DNA from: Haladaptatus paucihalophilus DX253 | GTDB taxonomy: Archaea; Halobacteriota; Halobacteria; Halobacteriales; Haladaptataceae | NCBI RefSeq assembly: GCF_000376445.1 | Contig: NZ_AQXI01000001.1 | Span: 2,505,734 to 2,569,733, forward strand | Direction: 5' to 3' | Length of the DNA: 64,000 nt | Translations under genes and position numbers: made by a program | Part shown: in pieces, positions 8,959-17,859 of the stretch | Layout: each line of letters starts with the position of its first letter | Position numbering within the stretch: the stretch's first letter is position 1 | Notes under the pieces: generated by a model | What the model was told of the DNA's origin: nothing | The model's database searches: none | The model's input: only the letters and a program-made list of their open reading frames with translations

Positions 8959-10764
8959 ATGACATCATACGATTTCGAACGCTATCTGAACGTTCGAAGC
9001 GCGTACGGCGCGTCGTTCGACCCGACGGGGGAGCGTCTGAGCTTCCTGTTGAACACGACCGGCGTCCCGCAGGTGTGGCAGTTGGACGGTCCCCGCGCGT
9101 GGCCCCAGCAATCGACGTTCTACGACGAGCGGGTGACGTTCGTCTCGTGGTCACCCGAGCGCGACGAACTCGCCTTCGGGATGGACGAGGGCGGGAACGA
9201 ACGCCAGCAACTGTTCCGCCTCGACGGCGACGGCGAAACCATCACCCCCCTTACGGCGATGCCCGACGCGAAACACAGATGGGGCGGCTGGAACTCCGAC
9301 GGGTCGCAGTTCGCGTTCGCGTCGAACCGGCGTGACAACGCCGTCTTCGACGTGTACGTGCAGGACCGCACCGGGACCGGGGACGATGCCGAGATGGTGT
9401 ACGAGGGCGACGGGTGGCTCTCGCTCGCCGGATGGGGTCCGGACGACGACCGCCTCGTCGTGGTCGAATCCCACTCCTCGTTCGACCGGGACCTGTACGT
9501 CCTCGACATCGAATCCGGCGACATCGAACACGTCACCCCGCACGAGGGGAACGTCCGGTATCAGGGCATCAACTGGGGTCCGGACGGCGACGCGCTCTAC
9601 CTCGTCACCGATGAAGGGGCGGACACGATGTATCTCGCACGCCTCGACCTCGAGACCTACGATATCGAACTCGTCGAGGAGGGCGGGAGCTGGAACGTGG
9701 ACGGCTGTGCGCTGGACGAGGACTCCGGTCGGCTCGTCTACTCGCGCAACGAGGACGGGTACACGGAACTCACCGTCGGCGAGTTGACCGGCGAGACGAC
9801 CATCCGCGAGTTCCCGACGCCCAACCTGCCGCACGGTATCGCGGGGGGCGTCAGTTTCGGCCCCGACGCGGAGCGATTCGCCATCTCAGTCACCGGCAGC
9901 GCGAGCGCGACCAACGTCTACGTCGTCGAGACGAAAACGGGCGAGGCGGAGCGCTGGACAGACGCATCGACGGCGGGGCTTCCGACCGACTCGTTCGTCC
10001 GCCCGAAACTCGTCCACTTCGAGAGCTTCGACGGCCGTTCGATTCCCGCGTTCTTCTCCGTGCCCGAGGACGCGAGCGCGGGCGAAACCCCCGTCATCGT
10101 GGACATCCACGGCGGTCCGGAGAGCCAGCGTCGTCCGTCGTTCAACCCGGTCAAACAGTACTTCCTGAACCGCGGGTACGCCTACTTCGAGCCGAACGTC
10201 CGCGGGTCGTCGGGCTACGGCACGGAGTACACGCATCTGGACGACGTGGAAAAGCGGATGGATTCGGTCGCCGACGTCGAGGCCGGTGTCGAGTGGTTAC
10301 ACGACCAGCGCGCCGTGGACCCCGACCGAATCGTCGCCATGGGCGGCTCCTACGGCGGGTTCATGGTCCTCGCGGCGCTGACGGAGTACCCCGACCTGTG
10401 GGCCGCCGGGGTGGACGTCGTCGGCATCGCCAACTTCGTCACGTTCCTCGAAAACACGGGCGACTGGCGGCGCGAACTCCGCGAGGCCGAGTACGGGTCG
10501 CTCGAAGACGACCGCGACTTCCTGGAGTCCATCAGTCCCATCAACAACATCCACGAAATCGAAGCGCCGCTGCTCGTCCTCCACGGGGAGAACGACCCGC
10601 GCGTCCCCGTGGGCGAGGCCGAGCAGATAGCCGAGGAAGCCGCCGAACAGGGCGTCCCGGTCGAAAAACTCGTCTTCCCCGACGAGGGCCACGGCTTCTC
10701 GAAACTGGAGAACCGCATCGAGGCGTACACGAAGACGGCCGAGTTCTTGGAGCAGTACGTCTAA
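8959..10764 (+). CDS. S9 family (prolyl oligopeptidase-like) peptidase
   Basis: 601 residues from MTSYDFERYLNVRSAYGAS. The N-terminal about 340 residues form a WD40/Tol-like beta-propeller with repeated SPERDELAFG-type blades. The C-terminal alpha/beta-hydrolase holds the catalytic Ser in GGSYGGFMV, the Asp in GENDPRVPVG and the His in DEGHGF. It should cleave oligopeptides or acyl-peptides, and the lack of a signal peptide places it in the cytoplasm. Length and order match archaeal acylaminoacyl-peptidases. An upstream GTG (8908) is in frame but disfavoured by the promoter position. Confidence 0.92.
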   Translation: MTSYDFERYLNVRSAYGASFDPTGERLSFLLNTTGVPQVWQLDGPRAWPQQSTFYDERVTFVSWSPERDELAFGMDEGGNERQQLFRLDGDGETITPLTAMPDAKHRWGGWNSDGSQFAFASNRRDNAVFDVYVQDRTGTGDDAEMVYEGDGWLSLAGWGPDDDRLVVVESHSSFDRDLYVLDIESGDIEHVTPHEGNVRYQGINWGPDGDALYLVTDEGADTMYLARLDLETYDIELVEEGGSWNVDGCALDEDSGRLVYSRNEDGYTELTVGELTGETTIREFPTPNLPHGIAGGVSFGPDAERFAISVTGSASATNVYVVETKTGEAERWTDASTAGLPTDSFVRPKLVHFESFDGRSIPAFFSVPEDASAGETPVIVDIHGGPESQRRPSFNPVKQYFLNRGYAYFEPNVRGSSGYGTEYTHLDDVEKRMDSVADVEAGVEWLHDQRAVDPDRIVAMGGSYGGFMVLAALTEYPDLWAAGVDVVGIANFVTFLENTGDWRRELREAEYGSLEDDRDFLESISPINNIHEIEAPLLVLHGENDPRVPVGEAEQIAEEAAEQGVPVEKLVFPDEGHGFSKLENRIEAYTKTAEFLEQYV

Positions 10765-10782
10765 GCGCGGTCGGATAGCCGG

Positions 10783-11286
10783 TCACAACTCCTTTTCGTA
10801 CACGAACTCCGCCACGCCGAGCGCCGCGTCTTCTCGCTCCTCGATGCGCTCGAAGCCGCGGGACTCGTAGAATCCCACGCCGACCTCGTTGTCGGCGAGG
10901 ACGGTCAATCGAAGTCGGTCGGCGTTCCGGTCTTCCAACCGCCGTTCGGCGCGGACGAGCAAGCGGGTTCCCAGCCCCGACCCCCACTCGTCCGAAACGA
11001 CGTAGATGCGCACGAGTTCGAAGATACTCTTCTCTTCCCCCTCCTCGGCGTCGGGCGCGACGTGGACGAACCCGACGAGTCGGTCGCGTTCGGCGACGAA
11101 GAACTCGTGGCTCGGTCGTCGCGCGCTCTCCCGGAGTCGGTCGGGGTCGTACCAGCGGTCGATGGTGTCGTCCACGGTCTCCGCGCCGATGATGTCGTCG
11201 TAGGCGGCGTGCCACGATTCGCGGGCGACGCGCCGAATACCGGCGGCGTCGGCGGGTCGCGCTGGACGGATTGCGGGCGATGTCAT
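10783..11286 (-). CDS. GNAT family N-acetyltransferase
   Basis: 167 residues from MTSPAIRPARPADAAGIRRV. Typical GNAT motifs are visible: the N-terminal RPARPADAAGI, VSDEWGSGLGTRLLVRAERR (acetyl-CoA pyrophosphate loop, here GSGLG), and NEVGVGFYESRGFERI. The in-frame region to 11367 overlaps the promoter of the ABC operon and is not part of the gene. The substrate is unknown. It is convergent with the peptidase and divergent from the ABC operon. Confidence 0.88.
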   Translation of the reverse strand: MTSPAIRPARPADAAGIRRVARESWHAAYDDIIGAETVDDTIDRWYDPDRLRESARRPSHEFFVAERDRLVGFVHVAPDAEEGEEKSIFELVRIYVVSDEWGSGLGTRLLVRAERRLEDRNADRLRLTVLADNEVGVGFYESRGFERIEEREDAALGVAEFVYEKEL

Positions 11287-11407
11287 TCGAGAGTGACGAA
11301 CGCCGCGATGCAAAGTCCTTTCGCGCCACTGTCGCGTGATACCATTGAACACGTTGGTAGCTGTCAATCAGGAGAAAACTTTTGTGCACGGCATCGAAAG
11401 TCCCGCC

Positions 11408-12352
11408 ATGGCCGCCATCGAAACGAAGTCCCTCACCAAGCGATTCGGCGATGTCGTCGCGGTTCGAAACCTCGACTTGACGGTCGAGGAGGGCGAAATA
11501 TTCGGCTTCCTCGGTCCCAACGGGGCGGGGAAATCGACCACCATCAACATGCTGTTGGTTTTCATGCGCCCCAGCGACGGAACGGCGACGGTCCTCGGCT
11601 ACGACGCACAGGACGAATCCCGAACCATCCGCGACCGAATCGGCATCCTCCCCGACGGGTATCGGCTCTACGACCGACTGACGGCGCGCGAACACCTCGA
11701 ATTCGCCATCGACGCGAAGGACGCGACCAACGACCCCGCGGTGCTCATCGACCGCGTTGGGCTGTCACAGGAGGACGCCGATCGGAAGGTGGGCGGTTAC
11801 TCGAAAGGGATGACACAGCGCCTCGCGTTGGCCGCCGCGCTGGTCGGCGACCCCGACCTCCTGATACTCGACGAACCCTCCTCGGGACTGGACCCCCACG
11901 GCATCGCGGAGATGCGCGAACTCCTCCGCGAGGAGGCCGACCGCGGCACGGCCGTGTTCTTCTCCAGCCACATCCTCTCCGAGGTCGATGCGGTCTGTGA
12001 CCGCGTTGGTATCATGAACGACGGCGAACTCGTCGCACAGAACACCGTCGAGCGACTTCGGGAGCTGACCGGTTCCCGCTCGCAACTCCTCCTCTCCGTC
12101 GAGCGCGTGCCGACGGGCCTCGACCTAACCGCCATCGACGGCGTGTCCGAGGTGTCCGTCGAGGAATCCATGCTCCGCGTGTCGTTTTCCGACCCCGTGA
12201 CGAAACCGCAGGTCGTCAAGCGCGTGGACGCCGCGACGACCGTCACCGACATCAAATCCGAGGAAGCCTCGCTCGAAGAGCTGTTTACCACCTACACGAC
12301 GGGCGACGAACCCGAGGACGAACCCGATGCTCGTATGGAGGTCACCGCATGA
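11408..12352 (+). CDS. ABC transporter ATP-binding protein, pair 1
   Basis: 314 residues (MAAIETKSLTKRFGDVVAVR). Walker A GPNGAGKST, Q-loop region IGILPDGYRLYD, signature YSKGMTQRLALAAAL, Walker B LLILDEPSSGLD and H-loop SSHILSEVDAV are complete. A C-terminal domain of about 90 residues (SQLLLSVERVPTGLDLTAID) is typical of ABC-2 exporters. The final ATGA overlaps the permease start by four bases. It is about two-thirds identical by eye to the ATPase at 13247, so the two modules are a tandem duplication. The substrate is unknown. Confidence 0.92.
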   Translation: MAAIETKSLTKRFGDVVAVRNLDLTVEEGEIFGFLGPNGAGKSTTINMLLVFMRPSDGTATVLGYDAQDESRTIRDRIGILPDGYRLYDRLTAREHLEFAIDAKDATNDPAVLIDRVGLSQEDADRKVGGYSKGMTQRLALAAALVGDPDLLILDEPSSGLDPHGIAEMRELLREEADRGTAVFFSSHILSEVDAVCDRVGIMNDGELVAQNTVERLRELTGSRSQLLLSVERVPTGLDLTAIDGVSEVSVEESMLRVSFSDPVTKPQVVKRVDAATTVTDIKSEEASLEELFTTYTTGDEPEDEPDARMEVTA

Positions 12353-13182
12353 GTTGGGTGTCGGTGGCGAGAAAGGATTTCATCGACTCCCGGCGCTCGA
12401 AGGGGCTGTGGGCGCTCATCGGCCTGTACGTCGCGCTGCTCGCCCTCACGGTGTACGTCGCACCCTCTGACGTCAGCATGACGAACGTGCTTCGACTCCT
12501 CGCGCTCGTCGGCATCTTCATCATCCCCATCAGTGCGCTTATCATCGCCTATCTCGCCATCGCGGGCGAACGCGAGTCCGGGAGCATCAAGTTCCTCCTC
12601 GGTCTCCCGAACACGCGCCTCGACCTCGTTATCGGGAAGTTCGTCGGTCGGTCGGCCGTCGTCGCCGTCGGTCTCGCGTTAGCGTTCGTCATCGCGGCCG
12701 TCGAAGGGTCGATTCTCCTCGCATCGGTCGATATCGCGATTCTCGCGCAGTTTTTCCTCCTGTTCCTCTTCTTCGCCGTGACGTACATCGCCATCGCGGT
12801 CGGCCTCTCGGCGGCGTGCGCGTCACGGTCGCGGGCGATGGCCAGTTCGGTCGGCGTCTTCTTCGTGTTCAACGTCCTCTGGACGGTCCCGGCGATTTCG
12901 CCGTCGCGGGCGCTTCGGTTCATCGCCGACGACACGCTCGGCGTGCACCTCTCAGCACAGATTTACGAGTTCGTCTACCTCGTCAGCCCGCCGTACGCGT
13001 TCCAACGCGCCGCGGACCTCGTGTTCACCGACCAGCAACTCTACTACTTCCGCGTCATCGGCCAGAACGCGACGGTGCCGTTCTTCCTGGAGAAGTGGTT
13101 CATGCTGGTCATCCTCGCCGCGTGGCTCGTCGTCCCGCTCGTCCTCGGCTACTGGCGGTTCGAGCGCGCAGACCTCGGTTGA
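12349..13182 (+). CDS. ABC-2 type permease, pair 1
   Basis: 277 residues with six hydrophobic helices. It begins MSWVSVARKDFIDSRRSKGL and carries IAYLAIAGERESGSIKFLLG, the conserved ABC-2 cytoplasmic motif also found in the paralogue at 14179. It starts inside the stop codon of its ATPase. The C-terminus LGYWRFERADLG is nearly the same as LGYWQFERADIS of pair 2. It should export an unknown molecule (drug, lipid or peptide) across the membrane. Confidence 0.9.
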   Translation: MSWVSVARKDFIDSRRSKGLWALIGLYVALLALTVYVAPSDVSMTNVLRLLALVGIFIIPISALIIAYLAIAGERESGSIKFLLGLPNTRLDLVIGKFVGRSAVVAVGLALAFVIAAVEGSILLASVDIAILAQFFLLFLFFAVTYIAIAVGLSAACASRSRAMASSVGVFFVFNVLWTVPAISPSRALRFIADDTLGVHLSAQIYEFVYLVSPPYAFQRAADLVFTDQQLYYFRVIGQNATVPFFLEKWFMLVILAAWLVVPLVLGYWRFERADLG

Positions 13183-13213
13183 CCTATTATGGCATGACAT
13201 ATCGTGGCAGCAT

Positions 13214-13222
13214 ACTTTTAAC
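13214..13222 (+). promoter_or_regulatory. TATA box of ABC pair 2
   Basis: ACTTTTAAC lies about 26 nt before the ATG at 13247, giving a leaderless transcript. This supports 13247 (MAAIQTTGL, aligning with pair 1) over the ATG at 13238. It also shows that pair 2 has its own promoter. Confidence 0.55.
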
Positions 13223-13246
13223 TACCCTAAGGAATATATGGGCGTT

Positions 13247-14182
13247 ATGGCCGCCATACAAACGACTGGTCTCACCAAGCGGTTCGGTGACGTGGTCGCG
13301 GTCCGTGATCTCAACCTCCAAGTGAACGAGGGAGAAGTCTTCGGCTTCCTCGGTCCCAACGGATGCGGGAAATCGACCACCATCAACATGCTGATGGACT
13401 ACATCCGCCCGACCGACGGGACGGCGACGGTCCTCGGCTACGACGCACAGAACGAGACGCAGGCGATCCACGAGCGGATCGGTATTCTCCCCGACGCGAC
13501 CGACCTCTACGGTCGGCTCTCGGGGCGAAAGCACATCCAGTTCGCCATCGACTCCAAGGGCACGAACGAGGACGCGGACGAAATCCTCGAACGCGTCGGC
13601 CTCTCGGCGGACGACGCGTCGCGCTCGGCGGGCGGCTACTCGAAAGGGATGCGCCAGCGCCTCGTCCTCGGCATGGCGCTGGTCGGCGACCCCGACCTCC
13701 TGATACTCGACGAACCGTCCAGCGGGCTCGACCCGCACGGTGTCCGCGAGATGCGCCAAATCATCCAGCGAGAGGCCGACCGCGGTACGGCCGTGTTCTT
13801 CTCCAGCCACATCCTCAGTCAGGTCGAGGCGGTCTGTGACCGCGTGGCCATCATGAACAAGGGCCAACTCGTCACCGTCGATACCATCGACGGCCTTCGG
13901 GATGCGGTCGGAACCGGTGCCACGATGGTGCTGACGGTCGATACCGTCCCGAACGTCGAATTGACGAGCGTCGAGGGCGTCTCGGACATGTCCATCGACG
14001 GAAACGAAATTCACGTCACGTACTCCGACGCGAGTTCCAAGGCGAAGGTCATCAACGCCGTCGAGCAGGCGGGCGCGACCGTCGCCGACATCAGGACGAA
14101 GGAGTCCTCGCTCGAAGACCTCTTCGAGGCCTACACGACCGGTTCTCAAGGTCAGCGGATCGAATCGGAGGCCCAAGCATGA
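13247..14182 (+). CDS. ABC transporter ATP-binding protein, pair 2
   Basis: 311 residues (MAAIQTTGLTKRFGDVVAVRD). Walker A is GPNGCGKST, signature YSKGMRQRLVLGMAL, Walker B LLILDEPSSGLD and the H-loop SSHILSQVEAV. It aligns along its whole length with the ATPase at 11408, including the C-terminal TMVLTVDTVPNVELTSVEG domain. It overlaps the permease by four bases (ATGA). This is the second half of a duplicated exporter module. Confidence 0.92.
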   Translation: MAAIQTTGLTKRFGDVVAVRDLNLQVNEGEVFGFLGPNGCGKSTTINMLMDYIRPTDGTATVLGYDAQNETQAIHERIGILPDATDLYGRLSGRKHIQFAIDSKGTNEDADEILERVGLSADDASRSAGGYSKGMRQRLVLGMALVGDPDLLILDEPSSGLDPHGVREMRQIIQREADRGTAVFFSSHILSQVEAVCDRVAIMNKGQLVTVDTIDGLRDAVGTGATMVLTVDTVPNVELTSVEGVSDMSIDGNEIHVTYSDASSKAKVINAVEQAGATVADIRTKESSLEDLFEAYTTGSQGQRIESEAQA

Positions 14183-15012
14183 GCTGGGCCGTCGTCGCGC
14201 GCAAGGATTTCGAGGACGCCGCGCGCTCGAAGATGCTGTGGGGTATCACGGTGCTGTTCGTGCTCGCAACCGCGGGGACGATGTTCGCCGTCGGCTCGTT
14301 GACCGACGACTTCACCGCGAAACAGGCCATCGGTTTCCTCAGTTCCCCCGCGACGCTCCTCGTTCCCCTTGCGGCGCTCGTCGTCGCGTACCTCGCCATC
14401 GCCGGTGAGCGCGAATCGGGAAGCATCAAGCTGTTGCTCGGCCTGCCGCACACCCGTCGGGACGTGCTGCTCGGCAAACTCGTCGGCCGCTCCCTCGTCG
14501 TCGGGGTCGCGACCGTCATCGCGTTCATCGCCGGGGCAATCGTCCTCGCGGTTCAGTACGGCTCGTTCCCCGTCTCGGACTTCCTCGTGCAGGGGGTCAC
14601 GACGTTCATCTTCGGAATGGTGTTCGTGGGAATCGCTATCGGCTTCTCCGCGATGGCGTCCACCCGCTCGCGCGCGATGGCGGGCGCTATCGGCCTGTTC
14701 TTCCTCTTCGAACTCATCTGGGACATCGTTCCGTTCGGCGTCTACTATTTGATCGAGGGCGGAATGCCGAACGTGGCGGACGGACTCCCGCCGTGGTACT
14801 TCCTCCTGCAAATCATCAACCCAACGAACGCCTACAGCGTCGCGGCGAACTTCCTGTCCAACCCGAACGGTGCGAGTCCGTACGCACAACTCGTCAACGG
14901 GACCGTCCCCTTCTATCTCGAAGGTTGGTTCGCGCTCGCGTTGCTCGCGTTCTGGTTGGTCGTTCCCGTCGCGCTCGGCTACTGGCAGTTCGAACGGGCG
15001 GACATCAGCTAA
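14179..15012 (+). CDS. ABC-2 type permease, pair 2
   Basis: 277 residues, the same length as its paralogue at 12349, with six hydrophobic helices. It starts MSWAVVARKDFEDAARSK and keeps VAYLAIAGERESGSIKLLLG. It has Gly- and Ile-rich helices (FGMVFVGIAIGFSAMASTRS) and an extracytoplasmic loop containing NPNGASPYAQLVNGTV. It starts within the stop of its ATPase. The loop differs most between the two permeases, which suggests that substrate preference diverged after duplication. Confidence 0.9.
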   Translation: MSWAVVARKDFEDAARSKMLWGITVLFVLATAGTMFAVGSLTDDFTAKQAIGFLSSPATLLVPLAALVVAYLAIAGERESGSIKLLLGLPHTRRDVLLGKLVGRSLVVGVATVIAFIAGAIVLAVQYGSFPVSDFLVQGVTTFIFGMVFVGIAIGFSAMASTRSRAMAGAIGLFFLFELIWDIVPFGVYYLIEGGMPNVADGLPPWYFLLQIINPTNAYSVAANFLSNPNGASPYAQLVNGTVPFYLEGWFALALLAFWLVVPVALGYWQFERADIS

Positions 15013-15050
15013 ACCCGCATCAGAATCGATTTTTTCGCGCCTTGCGTCTC

Positions 15051-15629
15051 TTACGTCTGTTCGGGAGCGACTCTGCTGTCGGTCAGTTCCTTGTCCAACT
15101 CCGCGTCGTCCATCCCGTCGAGCGTCGTCGAAAGCGACCGTTTCAAGCGCCGTATCTCCGATACGAGCGTCTTGTACTCCTCGTGTCGGGCCAGTTCGGT
15201 CTCGGCGATTCGCGCTTCGAGGGTCGCACGCTTCGACGACAGCACGAGGAGCTGTTGAACGTCAGTCGAGTACGTCGCCCGGCGGCGGAGGCTCTCTACG
15301 ACGTCGTACAGCTCGTCCGGTTCGGTAATCGGCTTGACGACGTAGGCGTCGTATCCCAGCTCGAGTACGTCGAAATCCGGCTCGACCGCCGTCACCATTC
15401 CGACTCGACAGTCGATGTTCCTGGCTCGAATCGCCTCTAAAACGTCGTCGCCGCTCGTCTCGGGCATGTCCCTATCGAGGAGGACGATATCGGGCGAATC
15501 GTCGAGCATCGCTATCGCTTCCGCGCCACTGTAGGCGGTTCGAACGTCGTACTCGTCTTCGAGCCAGCGGGTAAACAGGTCGGCAATCGGCTGTTCGTCA
15601 TCGACGACGAGTATTTGGTACTCACTCAT
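15051..15629 (-). CDS. HalX-domain response regulator
   Basis: 192 residues. The receiver domain (1-120) has the acidic pair DDE at 10-12, the phospho-acceptor Asp in DIVLLDRDMPE and the conserved Lys in AYVVKPI. The C-terminal about 70 residues (STDVQQLLVLSSKRATLEAR, ELARHEEYKTLVSEIRRLK) form the coiled HalX domain seen only in haloarchaeal regulators. No DNA-binding domain and no neighbouring histidine kinase are present, so it is an orphan regulator probably working through protein contacts. Confidence 0.9.
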   Translation of the reverse strand: MSEYQILVVDDEQPIADLFTRWLEDEYDVRTAYSGAEAIAMLDDSPDIVLLDRDMPETSGDDVLEAIRARNIDCRVGMVTAVEPDFDVLELGYDAYVVKPITEPDELYDVVESLRRRATYSTDVQQLLVLSSKRATLEARIAETELARHEEYKTLVSEIRRLKRSLSTTLDGMDDAELDKELTDSRVAPEQT

Positions 15630-15848
15630 TCGTAGTCTCCGGGTCGCTGGACGGGCGGATTCTAACGTAGGGCGGGCGACGTCGGTTTCCGGGCTTCATC
15701 GCTCCGACCGGTTTCCAACACAGCCACCGTCGGCACCCGTGGGTCGGGCCGAGAGCGTCGTATCAGTACAACACTCGGTAACCGCTGACCGAACGATTTC
15801 GTCTCGCATCGTCGGCCTTATTTCCGAACGTCCAATCACATGGAAACG

Positions 15849-15901
15849 ATGTGGCGCGAAGTAGTTGAGGCCACATGTTTCCCACGAAACACACTTAAGT
15901 G
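15849..15901. promoter_or_regulatory. cluster of three inverted repeats
   Basis: ATGTGGC (15849-15855) pairs with GCCACAT (15870-15876). GTTTC (15877-15881) pairs with GAAAC (15886-15890). CACTTAAGTG (15892-15901) is a perfect 10-bp palindrome. All lie in the 289-base gap just downstream of the HTH-10 gene and upstream of the HalX gene. They could be operator sites, a processed 3' end or a terminator. The rest of the gap holds nothing recognisable. Confidence 0.4.
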
Positions 15902-15918
15902 CATTGCTGATTCAACGT

Positions 15919-16569
15919 CTATCCATTCATCGGACGGAGTAGTCCGGCGATGAGATTCGCATATCCGCGTCGAAGACGACCACCGACGGCCTGTGGAGAG
16001 ATACCCAGTTCGTCGGCTAACTCTTCACGCGTGATTCCACGCGGTTGTTCGAAGTATCCTCCCTCGTAGGCAGTGATGAGCGTTTCCCGCTGTGCGGGCG
16101 TGACACCCGCGGAGTTGTGAACCGCTCGTTCCTGCATGGAGTACACTCGTTCGACCTCTATCGGAATTCCTTCGTGCTGACAGAACGTCTGGAACGAGGA
16201 CATCCCTTCTTGTGCCGGGAATCGGAGATGAAACGTCCAGTCGTCCGCCGTCCCACTCGCTTCCACGATAGTCGCGTTGGCTTCTTCGACTCCGTGGACG
16301 AGGTTCGTGATATCGTCGTTCCACTGTGCGTGGAACAACGTATTATCAGTCAGCGTGTCGATCCTCGTGAGCGCGTTGACCGCCGGTTCGGCGCGTGCCG
16401 CCGCTTCGAACCGACAGGTATCGCCACCGCGTGCCCAGAAGAAGGGAAATCTAGACATCCCAACCGGGACGACGCGTTCGAGTTCGATTTGCACCTCCGG
16501 TGCCGCCTGCAACGCGCGGCCGAGTGCAAACTCGTCGGCGGATATCGAAATCTCAACGATGGAACTCAT
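15919..16569 (-). CDS. HTH-10 (bacterio-opsin activator-type) regulator
   Basis: 216 residues from MSSIVEISISADEFALGRAL, the usual start of this family; the frame stays open upstream to 16716 but that extension is not family-like. The N-terminal about 150 residues are the GAF/HTH-10-associated domain. The C-terminal HTH-10 has TPAQRETLITAYEGGYFEQP, ITREELADELGISPQAV and GGRLRRGYANL. Such proteins are transcription regulators with mostly unknown signals. A 7-bp inverted repeat upstream (16650-16669) may be its operator. Confidence 0.9.
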   Translation of the reverse strand: MSSIVEISISADEFALGRALQAAPEVQIELERVVPVGMSRFPFFWARGGDTCRFEAAARAEPAVNALTRIDTLTDNTLFHAQWNDDITNLVHGVEEANATIVEASGTADDWTFHLRFPAQEGMSSFQTFCQHEGIPIEVERVYSMQERAVHNSAGVTPAQRETLITAYEGGYFEQPRGITREELADELGISPQAVGGRLRRGYANLIAGLLRPMNG

Positions 16570-16649
16570 CTGTTTTCGATACCACCACGCGAAATCAGTT
16601 ACGCGAAGGTAATCAATGTTGTTGCCAACTCCGATCAAAATGGGCACCA

Positions 16650-16669
16650 CGTAATCGTCACTGATTACG
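16650..16669. promoter_or_regulatory. inverted repeat upstream of HTH-10 gene
   Basis: CGTAATC and GATTACG are perfect 7-bp arms around a 6-base loop, about 80 bases before the HTH-10 start. Its position suits an operator, perhaps autoregulatory. This is inference from symmetry alone. Confidence 0.35.
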
Positions 16670-16809
16670 AAAACGCGGCCGATACGTTCTCGAAACGCTA
16701 CCGATATTCCCGACATATCTTGTCAGGCTCCCACTCGTATCGACTCTGTGATACCCGCAAACGGTTCGGAAATTGATGCCCCATCCGTTCGGAATCCACT
16801 TCGAACTAT

Positions 16810-17859
16810 TCAGATAACTTTCGTTGTCTCCGCCGCCTCGTACGCGGCGGCCCGACTCATCCCGTTTCCGAGGATGGTGTATCGGTCGCGTATCTCGTGG
16901 GCCGTCGTGAGCGCTTCGACCACCGTCTCCGCGTCGATGCCGAGTTCGTCGGCCGTCGTCGGCGCGCCGATGGTCGCGAGGGCGTCGCGGATACCGCGCC
17001 AGTCGCCGCCGTGGAGGTACTCCGTGATGATGGACCCGACGCCGACCTGATGGCCGTGCAGCGCCGCCCCCGGCGCGATGCGGTCGAGTTGGTGCGAGAA
17101 CAGGTGTTCCGCTCCGCTGGCCGGACGCGAGGAGTCGGCGATGCTCATCGCCACGCCCGAGGAGACCAGCGCCTTCACCACGACCCACGAGGACTCCTCC
17201 AGTCCGGGCCGAATGGTGTCGGCGTTGTCCACCAGCATCTCGGCCGTCATCTCCGCCAGCGTCGCGGCGTACTCGTGGAACTCCACGTTCTGGAGCCGCT
17301 GTGCCAGCCGCCAGTCCTCGACCGCCGTGTAGTTGCTGATGATGTCGGCACACCCCGCGGTCGTGAGTTCCCACGGCGCGTCGGCGATGATCTCCGTGTC
17401 CGCCACGACCGCCAGCGGCGGTTCGGCGGCCACGCTGTGGCGCGTGTCCTCCTCCGGGACCGATCCCCGCCCGCTGACGATGCCGTCGTGGCTCGCGGCC
17501 GTCGGAACCGAGACGAAGCCCCGCCCGATTTCGTCGCTCGCCATCTTGGCGATGTCGATGGCCTTTCCGCCGCCCACGCCCACGAGATAGCCCGGATTCA
17601 CTTCGTTCGCCACGTCGATGACCCGCTGGACGGACTCGAAACTCGCCTCCTCGATGACGACGGTTTCGACGCCCCATCCCGCGTCCTCGAACTGGTCCGC
17701 GACGCGCTGTCCCGCCACCTCGTTCGGCGTTGGACTCGTCACGAGCAGCGGTGTCCCGTGCAAGTGCAGTTCGTCGATGGCCGCCGTCGTCTCCGAGAGA
17801 ACGCCATGGCCCACCACGACGTTCCGCGGCAGGCGAATCCACGAAGATTTCTCGAACAT
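16810..17859 (-). CDS. egsA: sn-glycerol-1-phosphate dehydrogenase [NAD(P)+]
   Basis: 349 residues. It makes the glycerol-1-phosphate backbone of archaeal ether lipids from dihydroxyacetone phosphate. The NAD(P) motif VGVGGGKAIDIAK (about 92-104), TAASHDGIVSG, and the zinc-site histidines in HQLDRIAPG and LHGHQVGVG match the family, and length is standard. It begins MFEKSSWIRLPRNVVVGHGV. A 550-base gap with repeat copy A precedes it. The geranylgeranyl reductase at 52402 is another enzyme of the same lipid pathway. Confidence 0.95.
   Translation of the reverse strand: MFEKSSWIRLPRNVVVGHGVLSETTAAIDELHLHGTPLLVTSPTPNEVAGQRVADQFEDAGWGVETVVIEEASFESVQRVIDVANEVNPGYLVGVGGGKAIDIAKMASDEIGRGFVSVPTAASHDGIVSGRGSVPEEDTRHSVAAEPPLAVVADTEIIADAPWELTTAGCADIISNYTAVEDWRLAQRLQNVEFHEYAATLAEMTAEMLVDNADTIRPGLEESSWVVVKALVSSGVAMSIADSSRPASGAEHLFSHQLDRIAPGAALHGHQVGVGSIITEYLHGGDWRGIRDALATIGAPTTADELGIDAETVVEALTTAHEIRDRYTILGNGMSRAAAYEAAETTKVI

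Noticed and set aside
15919-16716. N-terminally extended HTH-10 regulator (265 residues)
   Set aside because: The extra 49 residues cover the probable promoter and operator region and do not resemble the family, which begins at MSSIVEISISADEF.
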